Shown: positions 16,815 through 24,600 of the stretch, piece after piece | Layout of the letters: each line of letters starts with the position of its first letter | Position numbering within the stretch: the first letter of the stretch is position 1 | Assembly (NCBI RefSeq): GCF_016862075.1 | Contig: NZ_BOMG01000008.1 | Location: forward strand, 1-64,000 | Direction: 5' to 3' | Length of the DNA stretch: 64,000 nt | DNA from: Actinoplanes couchii | GTDB taxonomy: Bacteria; Actinomycetota; Actinomycetes; Mycobacteriales; Micromonosporaceae | Translations under genes and position numbers: made by a program | The notes under the pieces: generated by a model | Told to the model about the DNA's origin: nothing | The model's input: only the letters and a program-made list of their open reading frames with translations | Databases searched by the model: none

Positions 16815-16889
16815 ACCATGGCATTGGTCACGGATTCCACCCCTTCGAATCATTTGCCGGACGGTGGTGGATAGGTCACGCTAGGTCGC

Positions 16890-17654
16890 GTGACTTCACA
16901 CCCGGCGTCATGGTGGGCGCAGTTCCCCGAGGCCTCCGAGCGTTTCGACGCCGCCCAGCTGACCGAGGGGCTCGGCGATCTGATCAACCCGCGGATCGCC
17001 TCGCCGCTGCTGCGCCGGGAGGCCGAGCTGGCCACCTACACGGTGGTCCGGCACCTCCAGCGGCCCCAGGCGGAGGAGTTCGCCCGTCAGGCGCGGGAGT
17101 CGGCGGAGCGGCTGGTCGCCACGGTGGCCCGGTTGGAGGAGCGGTCCGGTGACGGGTTCTCCCTGGTCGAGGCGCACGCGGTGGCGCTGCTGCTGCAGGG
17201 CCGATTCGGGGACGCCGCACACGCCGCCGAGGCGTTCCTGAAGACCCAGGAGATCCTGCGTCTGTTCGTCGCCGCGCTGCGGATGGAGCGTTTCGACGTG
17301 AACCTGGCGGTGCGGATGCTGGCCGCCGGGCACCAGCCGGCCGCCGCGATGCAGTCCGGCCTGGTCGTCGGGAAGTACAGCTGGTGGCCGAGCTGGCTGA
17401 TCGGCGTGGTCACCGAGCGGGCGATGACGGGTGATCTGGACGACGAGACGGTCAGCGCCCTGGACCGGTGCGCCTACGCGGAGCTGACCCCGGCCCAGTC
17501 CCGGATCGCCCGCCGCCTGCTCGCCGGGGAGGACGCCCTGGTCGACGCGTCCGCGATCCGGCTGGAGGGCCTGGGCGAGGCGGAGGCGGCGGAGAAACTG
17601 CGCCAGGGCGACCTGACCGCGGTCGCCCTGGCGGCTCGTCTCATCCCGGTGTAG
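16890..17654 (+). CDS. Uncharacterised helical protein
   Basis: A 254-residue protein starting at GTG 16890. TAGGTC lies 11 bases upstream and no Shine-Dalgarno is seen, so it is probably leaderless. It is almost entirely alpha-helical by composition (Ala, Leu, Glu, Arg), with Trp clusters at SWWAQF and YSWWPSW. There are no signal peptide, membrane helix or catalytic signatures. The middle (AVALLLQGRFGDAAHAAEAF) resembles a TPR-type helical pair, but I cannot assign a family. It converges with the ABC transporter operon and shares its terminator. Confidence 0.6.
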   Translation: MTSHPASWWAQFPEASERFDAAQLTEGLGDLINPRIASPLLRREAELATYTVVRHLQRPQAEEFARQARESAERLVATVARLEERSGDGFSLVEAHAVALLLQGRFGDAAHAAEAFLKTQEILRLFVAALRMERFDVNLAVRMLAAGHQPAAAMQSGLVVGKYSWWPSWLIGVVTERAMTGDLDDETVSALDRCAYAELTPAQSRIARRLLAGEDALVDASAIRLEGLGEAEAAEKLRQGDLTAVALAARLIPV

Positions 17655-17674
17655 GTAGGGCCTGAGGGCCCTAC
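17655..17674. terminator. Bidirectional hairpin
   Basis: GTAGGGCC and GGCCCTAC pair across a TGAG loop. It lies directly after the stop of the rightward gene and includes the stop codon of the leftward binding-protein gene. Confidence 0.7.
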
Positions 17675-18801
17675 GCGCCGCCCTCGGTGAGGGTGACGGT
17701 GGCCGGCTGGAACGCCGATCCGGTGACGTCGACCCCGGCCGCCTTGGCCTGCTCGATCGCCTGGCTGATGTAGTCGTTGGTGAAGGCCAGTCCCTCCGGG
17801 GTCTTGGTCAGCACGGTGTCGCCGGTCTGGTTCTTGGTGGTCATCGAGATGTCCACGGTCTGCTTCCAGGCCGCGTCGTCGATCGTCCCGATCCCGGCGC
17901 CGGGGGCCGGCCAGATCAGCTTGTTGGTCTCGTTCATCTGCCACAGCTGGTGGCTCTTGCCGAGCTTGGAGCCCTTGGCGACGACCAGGTCCCGGCACTT
18001 CTCGGCGTTGTCCCGGCAGAACGCCCAGCCCTGGATGGTGGCGGTCAGGAACTTCACCGTCTGTGCCTGGTAGTTCGGGTCGCTCAGCTTCTCGGTGTTG
18101 GCCCAGACCGCGTCCTGCAGCATCGAGGAGCCTTCGGTCTTCCAGTCGATGATCGCGAAGTCGTCGGCCGTGTACAGCTGCCCGGTCGCCGGGTTCTTGG
18201 CCTCCAGCAACTGCGCGTACTCGTTGTAGCTCATCGCCTGGGCGGCGTCGATCTCCTTCTTCAGCAGCGCCTGCATGTCGAACTGCTGCTGCACCAGGGT
18301 GACGTCCTTGCTGGGGTCGAGCCCGGCCTTGGTCATCCCGGCGAACAGCTCGAACTCGTTGCCGAAGCCCCAGTTCCCGACCTTCTTGCCCTTGAGATCG
18401 GCGGCCGAACCGATGCCGCTGTCCTTCCAGGCGACCTGGTAGGTGCCGGAGCGGGCGAAGATCTGCCCGACGTCGGTGATCCCGGCGCCCTGCTCCCGGG
18501 ACGCGAGCGCCTTCGGCACCCAGGCCACCGCGTAGTCGGCCTTGCCGGTGGCCAGCACGGTCTGCGGGACGATGTCGACGCCGCCTTCGAGCAGTTCGAC
18601 GTCGAGGCCCTGCTGCTGGTAGAAGCCCTGGTCGACGGCGGCGATGTAGCCGGCGAACTGGGCCTGGAAGAACCACTGCAGCTGGAGCTTGATCGGGGTG
18701 AGCGCGCCACTGGCGCCCGGGGCGGGGGTGGTGGGGGTATCGGCGGTACCGCAGGCGCCCAGGGCGAGCACCGACGCGAGAAGGATGCGGGAGAACTTCA
18801 A
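17671..18801 (-). CDS. ABC transporter substrate-binding lipoprotein, NMT1/THI5-like
   Basis: A 376-residue lipoprotein that captures substrate outside the membrane for the adjoining permeases and ATPase. The signal peptide ends in a lipobox LGAC with Cys17. The mature part opens with KLQLQWFFQAQFAGYIAAVD and QGFYQQQGLDVELLEGG, characteristic of the family that binds thiamine-type pyrimidines and related small molecules. The start is TTG 18801, with AAGGGG about 8 bases before it. It is the last gene of the leftward operon, 12 bases after permease 2. Given the catabolic enzymes upstream, the ligand may be a pyrimidine, hydantoin or ureido compound; this is inferred from context. Confidence 0.9.
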   Translation of the reverse strand: MKFSRILLASVLALGACGTADTPTTPAPGASGALTPIKLQLQWFFQAQFAGYIAAVDQGFYQQQGLDVELLEGGVDIVPQTVLATGKADYAVAWVPKALASREQGAGITDVGQIFARSGTYQVAWKDSGIGSAADLKGKKVGNWGFGNEFELFAGMTKAGLDPSKDVTLVQQQFDMQALLKKEIDAAQAMSYNEYAQLLEAKNPATGQLYTADDFAIIDWKTEGSSMLQDAVWANTEKLSDPNYQAQTVKFLTATIQGWAFCRDNAEKCRDLVVAKGSKLGKSHQLWQMNETNKLIWPAPGAGIGTIDDAAWKQTVDISMTTKNQTGDTVLTKTPEGLAFTNDYISQAIEQAKAAGVDVTGSAFQPATVTLTEGGA

Positions 18802-18813
18802 GACGCGAACCCC

Positions 18814-19569
18814 TTAGCTGAGAAGCCGTTGTTTCCAGGGCATGGCCACACGTTCGAGCAGGAGTGTGACCAGGTAGAAGGTGAGTCCGAGGAGGCAGGC
18901 GCCGGCCACGAAGGCCCAGGCACGGGGGTAGGCGGTGAACGCCGCGGCGGAGGTGATCCGCGCGCCGAGCCCGTCCTGCAGCCCGCCGAAGTACTCGGCG
19001 ACGACCGCGGCGATGACGGCCAGCGACGACGCCTGCCGCAGGCCGGTGAAGAGGTGGGGGAGCGCGCCGGGCAGCCGCACCTTGGCCGCGAACGTCCAGC
19101 CGCTCGCCGCGTAGGTGCGCATCAGCTCCTGATGGACCGGGTTCACCTCGCGCAGCCCGCGCAGCAGGTTGAGGAAGACCGGGAAGAACACCACGATGCC
19201 GGTGACCAGACGGCGGGGGAGGCTGCTGGTCGACTCGAACATGTTGTTGAGGATCGGGGCGAGCGCGATGATCGGCAGCGCGTTGATCACCGCCGCGAAC
19301 GGGATCGACACCTCGCCGAGCAGTCGCGACCGGCTGGCGGCGAGCGCGGCCAGGACCGCCAGCAGCGTGCCGCCGATCAGGCCGACCAGGGCGTTCGTGC
19401 CGCTGGCCAGGGCCGCGTCCCAGATGTTGCCGCGCTGCTCCAGGATCTGCGCCCCGATCGCCGACGGTGCGGGAAGGATGAAGGGCGCGACCCGCCCCAG
19501 GGTCACGAAGACTTCCCACAGGACAAGAGCCATCACACCGAAGATCACCGGCGGCAGTACGCGTCTCAT
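18814..19569 (-). CDS. ABC transporter permease 2
   Basis: A 251-residue integral membrane protein of the BPD_transp_1 / SsuC-TauC type. It has about six hydrophobic segments, and the cytoplasmic coupling loop is around EVNPVHQELMRTYAASGWTF and KVRLPGALPHLFTGLRQ, the EAA-like motif that contacts the ATPase. It starts within the ATPase stop codon (ATGA at 19566-19569), so the two are coupled. It pairs with permease 1 (20321-21163) as a heterodimer, by inference from their shared operon. Confidence 0.9.
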   Translation of the reverse strand: MRRVLPPVIFGVMALVLWEVFVTLGRVAPFILPAPSAIGAQILEQRGNIWDAALASGTNALVGLIGGTLLAVLAALAASRSRLLGEVSIPFAAVINALPIIALAPILNNMFESTSSLPRRLVTGIVVFFPVFLNLLRGLREVNPVHQELMRTYAASGWTFAAKVRLPGALPHLFTGLRQASSLAVIAAVVAEYFGGLQDGLGARITSAAAFTAYPRAWAFVAGACLLGLTFYLVTLLLERVAMPWKQRLLS

Positions 19570-20324
19570 GACCGCAGCGCCTGTCGTACCTCAGTGATCT
19601 TCTCGAAGTAGACCGGAGCCTGCCGTCCCACCTCGTCCCGGGAGGGGAGTTTGACCTCGATGGAGGCGGTGATCCGGCCCGGCCGGGCGGACATGACCAC
19701 CACCCGGTCGGAGAGGAAGACCGCCTCGGAGATCGAGTGGGTGACGAAGACGACGCTGCTGCCGGTGGTGGCGCAGATCCCGAGCAGCTCCGACTGCAGG
19801 CGTTCGCGGGTCATCTCGTCCAGGGCCCCGAACGGTTCGTCCATCAACAACAGCGGCGGCTGTACGGCCAGGGCACGGGCGATCGCCACCCGCTGTTGCA
19901 TGCCACCGGAGAGCTGACCGGGGTAGTGCCCGGCGAAGTCGGCGAGCCCGACCAGCTCCAGCATCTGTTCGGCCTTGCTCCTCCGCTCGGCCTTGGACAC
20001 CCCGCGCAGTTCCAGGGGCAGTTCCACGTTGCGGCACACGGTCCGCCACTCGAAGAGCCCGGCCTGCTGGAACGCGATGCCGTACTCCTGATCGCGGCGG
20101 GCCTGCGCGGCCGGCTTGCCCGCGACGGTGACGCTCCCGGTGGTCGGCTCGATCAGATCGGCGATCAGCCGCAGCAGAGTGCTCTTGCCACACCCCGACG
20201 GCCCGATCAGGGAGACGAACTCCCCGTCACCGACCGTGAGGTCCACGTCCGACAGAGCGAGAACCTCGTCCGACCGGCCCTGGTTGAAGATCTTGGTCAG
20301 GCCTTCGACGGAAACCGCGGTCAC
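19566..20324 (-). CDS. ABC transporter ATP-binding protein
   Basis: A 252-residue ATPase with Walker A GPSGCGKST, Q-loop IAFQQAGLFEW, signature LSGGMQQRVA, Walker B LLLMDEPFGALD and H-loop VFVTHS. It belongs to the nitrate/sulfonate/taurine-like group used by NMT1/THI5 systems. The GTG start at 20324 overlaps the permease 1 stop (GTGA). The longer open frame that continues upstream runs across the permease gene and is not a fusion. It energises uptake through the two permeases on either side. Confidence 0.93.
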   Translation of the reverse strand: MTAVSVEGLTKIFNQGRSDEVLALSDVDLTVGDGEFVSLIGPSGCGKSTLLRLIADLIEPTTGSVTVAGKPAAQARRDQEYGIAFQQAGLFEWRTVCRNVELPLELRGVSKAERRSKAEQMLELVGLADFAGHYPGQLSGGMQQRVAIARALAVQPPLLLMDEPFGALDEMTRERLQSELLGICATTGSSVVFVTHSISEAVFLSDRVVVMSARPGRITASIEVKLPSRDEVGRQAPVYFEKITEVRQALRS

Positions 20325-21163
20325 AGGGTCACCACCTCCACATGGCGCCGGTGCCGCATCAACGGCAGTTCGAGAAGGGCGACGAGACCGGCGACGAGCA
20401 GGCCGAGCACCGCCGCGCCGAGCATCGCCGTGTAGACCTTGGCGGGATCCGAGGTGGCCTCCCGGGAGTACTCGATGATCAGCCGGCCGATGCCGCCGCG
20501 GGTGCCGGTGGAGATCTCGCCGACCACCGCGCCGACCACCGCCGCCGCCCCGGCCAGCCGCAGCGCCGGGAAGAGGTAGGGCAGCGCCGCCGGGAACCGC
20601 AGTTTCACCAGCGTCCGCCACCATCCGGCGGCGTAGCTGCGCATCAGCTCGGCGCCGGCGGCGGACGGCGACTGCAGTCCGCGCAGCATGCCCACCGCGA
20701 CCGGGAAGAAGGCCAGGTAGGCGGCGATCACCGAGACGGTCGCCCAGGCCGGCATCAGGGTGCCACCCCAGCCCGCGATCAGCGGCGCGAGCGCGACCAG
20801 GGGGACGGTCTGGGAGAGGATGACGTACGGCAGCAGGCCCCGCTCGATGATCTGGAACCGTTGCATCATCGCGGCGAGCAGCAGGCCGATCAGCGCCCCG
20901 GCCAGGAACCCGGCCGCGGTGATGCCGAGCGTGAACAGGCAGGCCTCGGCGACCACCAGCCACACCGGCCGGCCACCGGTCATCTCCGGATCGGCCAGCC
21001 GCTGCAGAACCGTCCACAGGTGCGGCATGGAGAGGTCGTCGGCGCGCGGGAGCACCCGCACGCCGAACAGCACCGTCCCCTCCGGATCGCCGACCGCCTT
21101 GTAGCCTTCCCAGACCAGCGCGGCGGCGACCAGCCCGGCGATCACCGAGAGGACGCGCCTCAC
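20321..21163 (-). CDS. ABC transporter permease 1
   Basis: A 280-residue membrane protein with an N-terminal helix and about five more hydrophobic segments. The EAA-like loop reads GAELMRSYAAGWWRTLVKLR. It starts at GTG 21163, overlapping the stop of the flavoenzyme gene (GTGA). The N-terminal outer loop between the first two helices is longer than in permease 2 (about residues 25-60). The conserved order enzyme-permease-ATPase-permease-binding protein, with no gaps, indicates one transcript and one function. Confidence 0.9.
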   Translation of the reverse strand: MRRVLSVIAGLVAAALVWEGYKAVGDPEGTVLFGVRVLPRADDLSMPHLWTVLQRLADPEMTGGRPVWLVVAEACLFTLGITAAGFLAGALIGLLLAAMMQRFQIIERGLLPYVILSQTVPLVALAPLIAGWGGTLMPAWATVSVIAAYLAFFPVAVGMLRGLQSPSAAGAELMRSYAAGWWRTLVKLRFPAALPYLFPALRLAGAAAVVGAVVGEISTGTRGGIGRLIIEYSREATSDPAKVYTAMLGAAVLGLLVAGLVALLELPLMRHRRHVEVVTL

Positions 21164-22155
21164 GTGAACGCCGGGATGACGTGCCGCCCGTACGCGGCGA
21201 GGGTCTCGTCCTTGGCGTCGTGCTGGAGGTAGACCGCGAACTGGTCGACACCCAGATCCTTCAGCTCGGCCAGCTTCTTGGTGTGCGCCTCGACCGGGCC
21301 GAGGACACAGAACCGGTCGACGATCTCGTCCGGTACGAACGCGGTGTGACTGTTGCCGGCCCGTCCGTGCTCCGCGTAGTCGTACCCCTCGCGGGCTTTG
21401 ATGTAGTCGGTGAGCGCCTGCGGGAGCGCTCCGGAAGACCCGTAGCGCGCCACGATGTCCGCGACGTGGTTGCCGACCATGCCACCGAACCACCGGGTCT
21501 GCTCCCGCTGGTGCTCGATGTCGTCGCCGACGTAGGCCGGGGCCGCCACACAGAACTTGATGGCGTCCGGATCCCGTCCCGCCTTGGCCGCTGCCGTCCG
21601 GACCGCTTTGATCATCCACTCGGCGATGTCCGGGTCGGCGAGCTGCAGGATGAAGCCGTCGCCGACCTCGCCGGTGATCGCCAGCGCCTTCGGGCCGTAC
21701 GCGGCGACCCAGACCTCCAAACGGCTGTCCGCGGCCCAGGCGAGTTGCAGCTCCTGACCACGCACGGTGACCTTTTCGCCGTTACCCAGACCCTTGATCG
21801 CCAGTACGCTCTCCCGCAGCTGCCCGAGGGTCTGCGGGGTGAGCCCGAGGACCCGCAGCGCCGAGTCACCACGCCCGATCCCGCAGACCGTACGGTTGCC
21901 GTACATCTCGTTGAGGGTCGCGAAGGTCGACGCGGTGACCGTCCAGTCCCGGGTGCCCGGGTTGGTCACCATCGGCCCGACCACGATCCGTTCGGTGGCG
22001 CCGAGGATCGCCGAGTAGACGACGAACGGCTCCTGCCAGAGCACGTGCGAGTCGAACGTCCAGAAGTGGCTGAAGCCGGCCGCCTCGGCCTTCTTCGCCC
22101 ACTCGACGATCTCGAGGGCCGGTGGGTCGTTCTGTAACACCACTCCGATGTCCAC
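21160..22155 (-). CDS. LLM-class flavin-dependent oxidoreductase (F420 or FMN)
   Basis: A 331-residue luciferase-like TIM-barrel enzyme. The N-terminus (MDIGVVLQNDPPALEIVEWA, then KKAEAAGFSHFWTFDSH) and the middle (TVCGIGRGDSALRVLGL) are typical of the F420-dependent branch, although FMN use cannot be excluded from sequence alone. It starts at GTG 22155 with GGAGGA upstream, 11 bases after dihydropyrimidinase. I recall that a named LLM subgroup occurs beside hydantoinase-type genes, but could not check this. In this operon it occupies the place where a dihydropyrimidine dehydrogenase would be expected, so it may reduce or oxygenate the ring before hydrolysis. Confidence 0.88.
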   Translation of the reverse strand: MDIGVVLQNDPPALEIVEWAKKAEAAGFSHFWTFDSHVLWQEPFVVYSAILGATERIVVGPMVTNPGTRDWTVTASTFATLNEMYGNRTVCGIGRGDSALRVLGLTPQTLGQLRESVLAIKGLGNGEKVTVRGQELQLAWAADSRLEVWVAAYGPKALAITGEVGDGFILQLADPDIAEWMIKAVRTAAAKAGRDPDAIKFCVAAPAYVGDDIEHQREQTRWFGGMVGNHVADIVARYGSSGALPQALTDYIKAREGYDYAEHGRAGNSHTAFVPDEIVDRFCVLGPVEAHTKKLAELKDLGVDQFAVYLQHDAKDETLAAYGRHVIPAFT

Positions 22156-22166
22156 GTCGGTCCTCC

Positions 22167-23570
22167 TCAGATCAGGTAGTCGCTGAGGCCGCGTTTGACG
22201 TACTGACCGCGCCCGGCCCGCCCGAGGTACTCGCCGCCGGACGCGATCACCTCGCCGCGGGAGAGGACCGTGTCGACCCTTCCGTCGATCTCCCAGCCCT
22301 CCCAGGCCGAGTGGTCCATGTTCATGTGATGGGTCTCGGCGCTGATCCGGGTCCGCCCGGCCGGGTCGTAGATCACCACGTCGGCGTCCGAGCCGGGCGC
22401 GATGATGCCCTTCTTCGGGAAGAGGCCGAACATCCGCGCCGGGGTGGTCGCGATCGTCTCCACCCAGCGGCTCAGCGACAGCTTCCCGTCGACGACACCC
22501 TGATAGAGCAGGTCCACCCGGTGCTCGACGGAACCTATCCCGTTCGGGATCTTGGAGAAGTCGCCGAGGCCCAGTTCCTTCTGGTCCTTGAAGCAGAACG
22601 GGCAGTGGTCGGTCGACACCACCGACAGGTCATTGGTGCGCAGCCCTTGCCACAGGTCGGCCCGGTGCGTCTCGTGCTTACTGCGCAGCGGCGTCGAGCA
22701 GACCCATTTGGCGCCCTCGAACCCCGGCGCGCCGAGCTGGTCCTCCAGGGTCAGGTAGAGGTACTGCGGGCACGTCTCGGCGAAGACGTTCTTCCCCAGG
22801 TCACGGGCGTTTTTCACCTGGTCGAGCGCTTTCGAGGCCGAAAGGTGCACGATGTAGAGCGGACAGTCCGCGGCCACCGACGCGAGCCAGATCGCCCGGC
22901 TGGTGGCTTCCGCCTCCAACTCCTGCGGCCGGGTCAGCCCGTGGTGGATCGGATCCGTCTCGCCGCGTTCCAGGGCCTGCCTGACCAGCACGTCGATGGC
23001 AGGGCCGTTCTCCGCGTGCATCATGATCATGGCGCCGTTGTCGCGGGCCTTCTGCATCGCCCGCAGGATCTGCCCGTCGTCGGAGTAGAAGACGCCCGGG
23101 TACGCCATGAACAGCTTGAAACTGCTGATGCCCTCGCTGGCGACCAGGTGGTCCATGGCCTTGAGGGACTCGTCGTCGACCCCACCCATGATCATGTGGA
23201 AGGCGTAGTCGATGTGGCAGTTGCCCTCGGCCTTGCCGTGCCAGGCGGCCAGCCCGTCCTGGATCACCTCGCCGGTCCGCTGCACCGCGAAGTCGATGAT
23301 CGTGGTGGTGCCGCCGATCGCTGCCGCCTTGGTGCCGGTGTCGAAGGTGTCGCTGGCGTGCGTGCCGCCGAACGGCAGCTCCATGTGGGTGTGCGCGTCC
23401 ACGGCGCCCGGGATGACGAGTTTCCCGGAGGCGTCGATCGTCTCCTCGACCTCGGGAGCCCGGCCCGGCGCGTACAGCGCGGCGATCGTCTCGCCGTCGA
23501 TCAGCACGTCCGCCAGGATCGCCCCGGTCGGCCCGACGACGGTCCCGCCCTTGATCAGCTTGATGCTCAC
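22167..23570 (-). CDS. Dihydropyrimidinase / D-hydantoinase
   Basis: A 467-residue cyclic amidohydrolase that opens dihydropyrimidine or hydantoin rings to N-carbamoyl acids. Metal-site residues are visible: DAHTHMELPF, the carboxylated-lysine site in SSFKLFMAYPG, MMHAENG, YIVHLSAS and the catalytic Asp in STDHCPF. Length fits the family. The GTG start at 23570 overlaps the stop of the upstream amidohydrolase (GTGA). The next step, removal of the carbamoyl group, is provided by the gene before it. Substrate choice between pyrimidines and hydantoins cannot be read directly. Confidence 0.94.
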   Translation of the reverse strand: MSIKLIKGGTVVGPTGAILADVLIDGETIAALYAPGRAPEVEETIDASGKLVIPGAVDAHTHMELPFGGTHASDTFDTGTKAAAIGGTTTIIDFAVQRTGEVIQDGLAAWHGKAEGNCHIDYAFHMIMGGVDDESLKAMDHLVASEGISSFKLFMAYPGVFYSDDGQILRAMQKARDNGAMIMMHAENGPAIDVLVRQALERGETDPIHHGLTRPQELEAEATSRAIWLASVAADCPLYIVHLSASKALDQVKNARDLGKNVFAETCPQYLYLTLEDQLGAPGFEGAKWVCSTPLRSKHETHRADLWQGLRTNDLSVVSTDHCPFCFKDQKELGLGDFSKIPNGIGSVEHRVDLLYQGVVDGKLSLSRWVETIATTPARMFGLFPKKGIIAPGSDADVVIYDPAGRTRISAETHHMNMDHSAWEGWEIDGRVDTVLSRGEVIASGGEYLGRAGRGQYVKRGLSDYLI

Positions 23571-24409
23571 GGGGCCACCAGCCCGTCGTACGAGTCCGGC
23601 CGGCGGTCCCGGTAGAACTGCCACCGGTCCCGGACCGTGGTCAGCAGGTTCAGGTCGAGATCGCGGACGATCAGCTCGGGGTTGTGGGTGTCGGCCACCT
23701 CGCCGACGAACTTGCCCTCCGGGTCGACGAAGTAGGTCTGCCCGTAGAAGTCGTTGTCACCCAGATCCTCGACGCCGACCCGGTTGATCGCGCCGATGAA
23801 GTACTCGTTGGCGACCGCGCTGGCCGGCTGCTCCAGCTGCCACAGGTACGACGACAGGCCCCGGCTGGTGGCCGACGGGTTGAACACGATCTGCGCGCCG
23901 TTCAGGCCCAGCGCCCGCCAGCCCTCCGGGAAGTGCCTGTCGTAACAGATGTAGACGCCGACCTTGCCGACCGCGGTGTCGAAAACCGGATATCCCAGGT
24001 TTCCGGGCCGGAAGTAGAACTTCTCCCAGAACCCCTTCACCTGCGGGATGTGGTTCTTGCGGTATTTACCGAGGTATCTACCGTCGGCGTCGACCACGGC
24101 GGCGGTGTTGTAGAGGACTCCCGGCTGCTCCTGCTCGTACATCGGCAGGACCATGACCATGCCCAACTCGGCGGCGAGCGCCTGGAAACGCTCGGTCGTC
24201 GGGCCCGGGATCGATTCGGCGTACTCGTAGAACGCGGCGTCCTGGACCTGGCAGAAGTACGGCCCGTAGAAGAGTTCCTGGAAGCAGATCACCTTCGCGC
24301 CCTGTGCGGCGGCCTCACGAGCGTAATCCTCGTGTGCCTTGATCATCGATTCCTTGTCGCCCGTCCAGGTGGTCTGGACGAGGGCGGCGCGGACGACTCC
24401 GGTCGTCAT
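23567..24409 (-). CDS. Nitrilase-superfamily amidohydrolase, probable beta-ureidopropionase
   Basis: A 280-residue enzyme with the Glu-Lys-Cys triad: Glu in CFQELFYGPYF, Lys in KYRKNHIPQ and Cys in YICYDRHFPEG. The motif FNPSATS and overall length match N-carbamoyl-beta-alanine or N-carbamoylputrescine hydrolases. Together with the coupled dihydropyrimidinase, the first assignment is more likely, releasing a beta-amino acid, CO2 and ammonia. ATG 24409 has GAGGGG upstream and is the first gene of the seven-gene leftward operon. The divergent regulator starts 191 bases away. Confidence 0.9.
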   Translation of the reverse strand: MTTGVVRAALVQTTWTGDKESMIKAHEDYAREAAAQGAKVICFQELFYGPYFCQVQDAAFYEYAESIPGPTTERFQALAAELGMVMVLPMYEQEQPGVLYNTAAVVDADGRYLGKYRKNHIPQVKGFWEKFYFRPGNLGYPVFDTAVGKVGVYICYDRHFPEGWRALGLNGAQIVFNPSATSRGLSSYLWQLEQPASAVANEYFIGAINRVGVEDLGDNDFYGQTYFVDPEGKFVGEVADTHNPELIVRDLDLNLLTTVRDRWQFYRDRRPDSYDGLVAP

Positions 24410-24437
24410 GGCGGCCCCTCTCTTTTGATCAATTCAT

Positions 24438-24450
24438 GCACGCGCAGTGC
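24438..24450. promoter_or_regulatory. Short inverted repeat upstream of the catabolic operon
   Basis: GCAC-GCGCA-GTGC lies 29 bases upstream of the amidohydrolase start, in the promoter region of the leftward operon. It is a candidate operator, but short and GC-rich enough to arise by chance. Confidence 0.3.
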
Positions 24451-24567
24451 GCCTCGAAGCGCCTGTGATCGTGTGTTTACTCCTCGTCATAGGTCCTGCG
24501 CCAGGTCTTGCTTGTCGATGCCGGATGCCGTAGGACACTAACGACACACATTGAGGCGAACAATTGC

Positions 24568-24580
24568 CCGTACGTTACGG
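24568..24580. promoter_or_regulatory. Inverted repeat upstream of the MocR gene
   Basis: CCGTA-CGT-TACGG lies about 20 bases before the MocR start, in a relatively AT-rich stretch. It is a candidate MocR or autoregulatory site. Confidence 0.45.
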
Positions 24581-24600
24581 AATGTTTCGGAGACGATAAT

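Noticed and set aside
13569-16853. 1094-codon open frame on the minus strand across the GGDEF and GGDEF-EAL genes
   Set aside because: It lies antisense to two genes with clear catalytic motifs, and its translation is Gly/Arg/Gln/His-rich low-complexity text. It is a shadow caused by high GC at third codon positions.
19566-21251. Apparent permease-ATPase fusion in one long frame
   Set aside because: The upstream part is an out-of-frame reading of the permease gene. The ATPase starts at GTG 20324 with a normal GTGA overlap.
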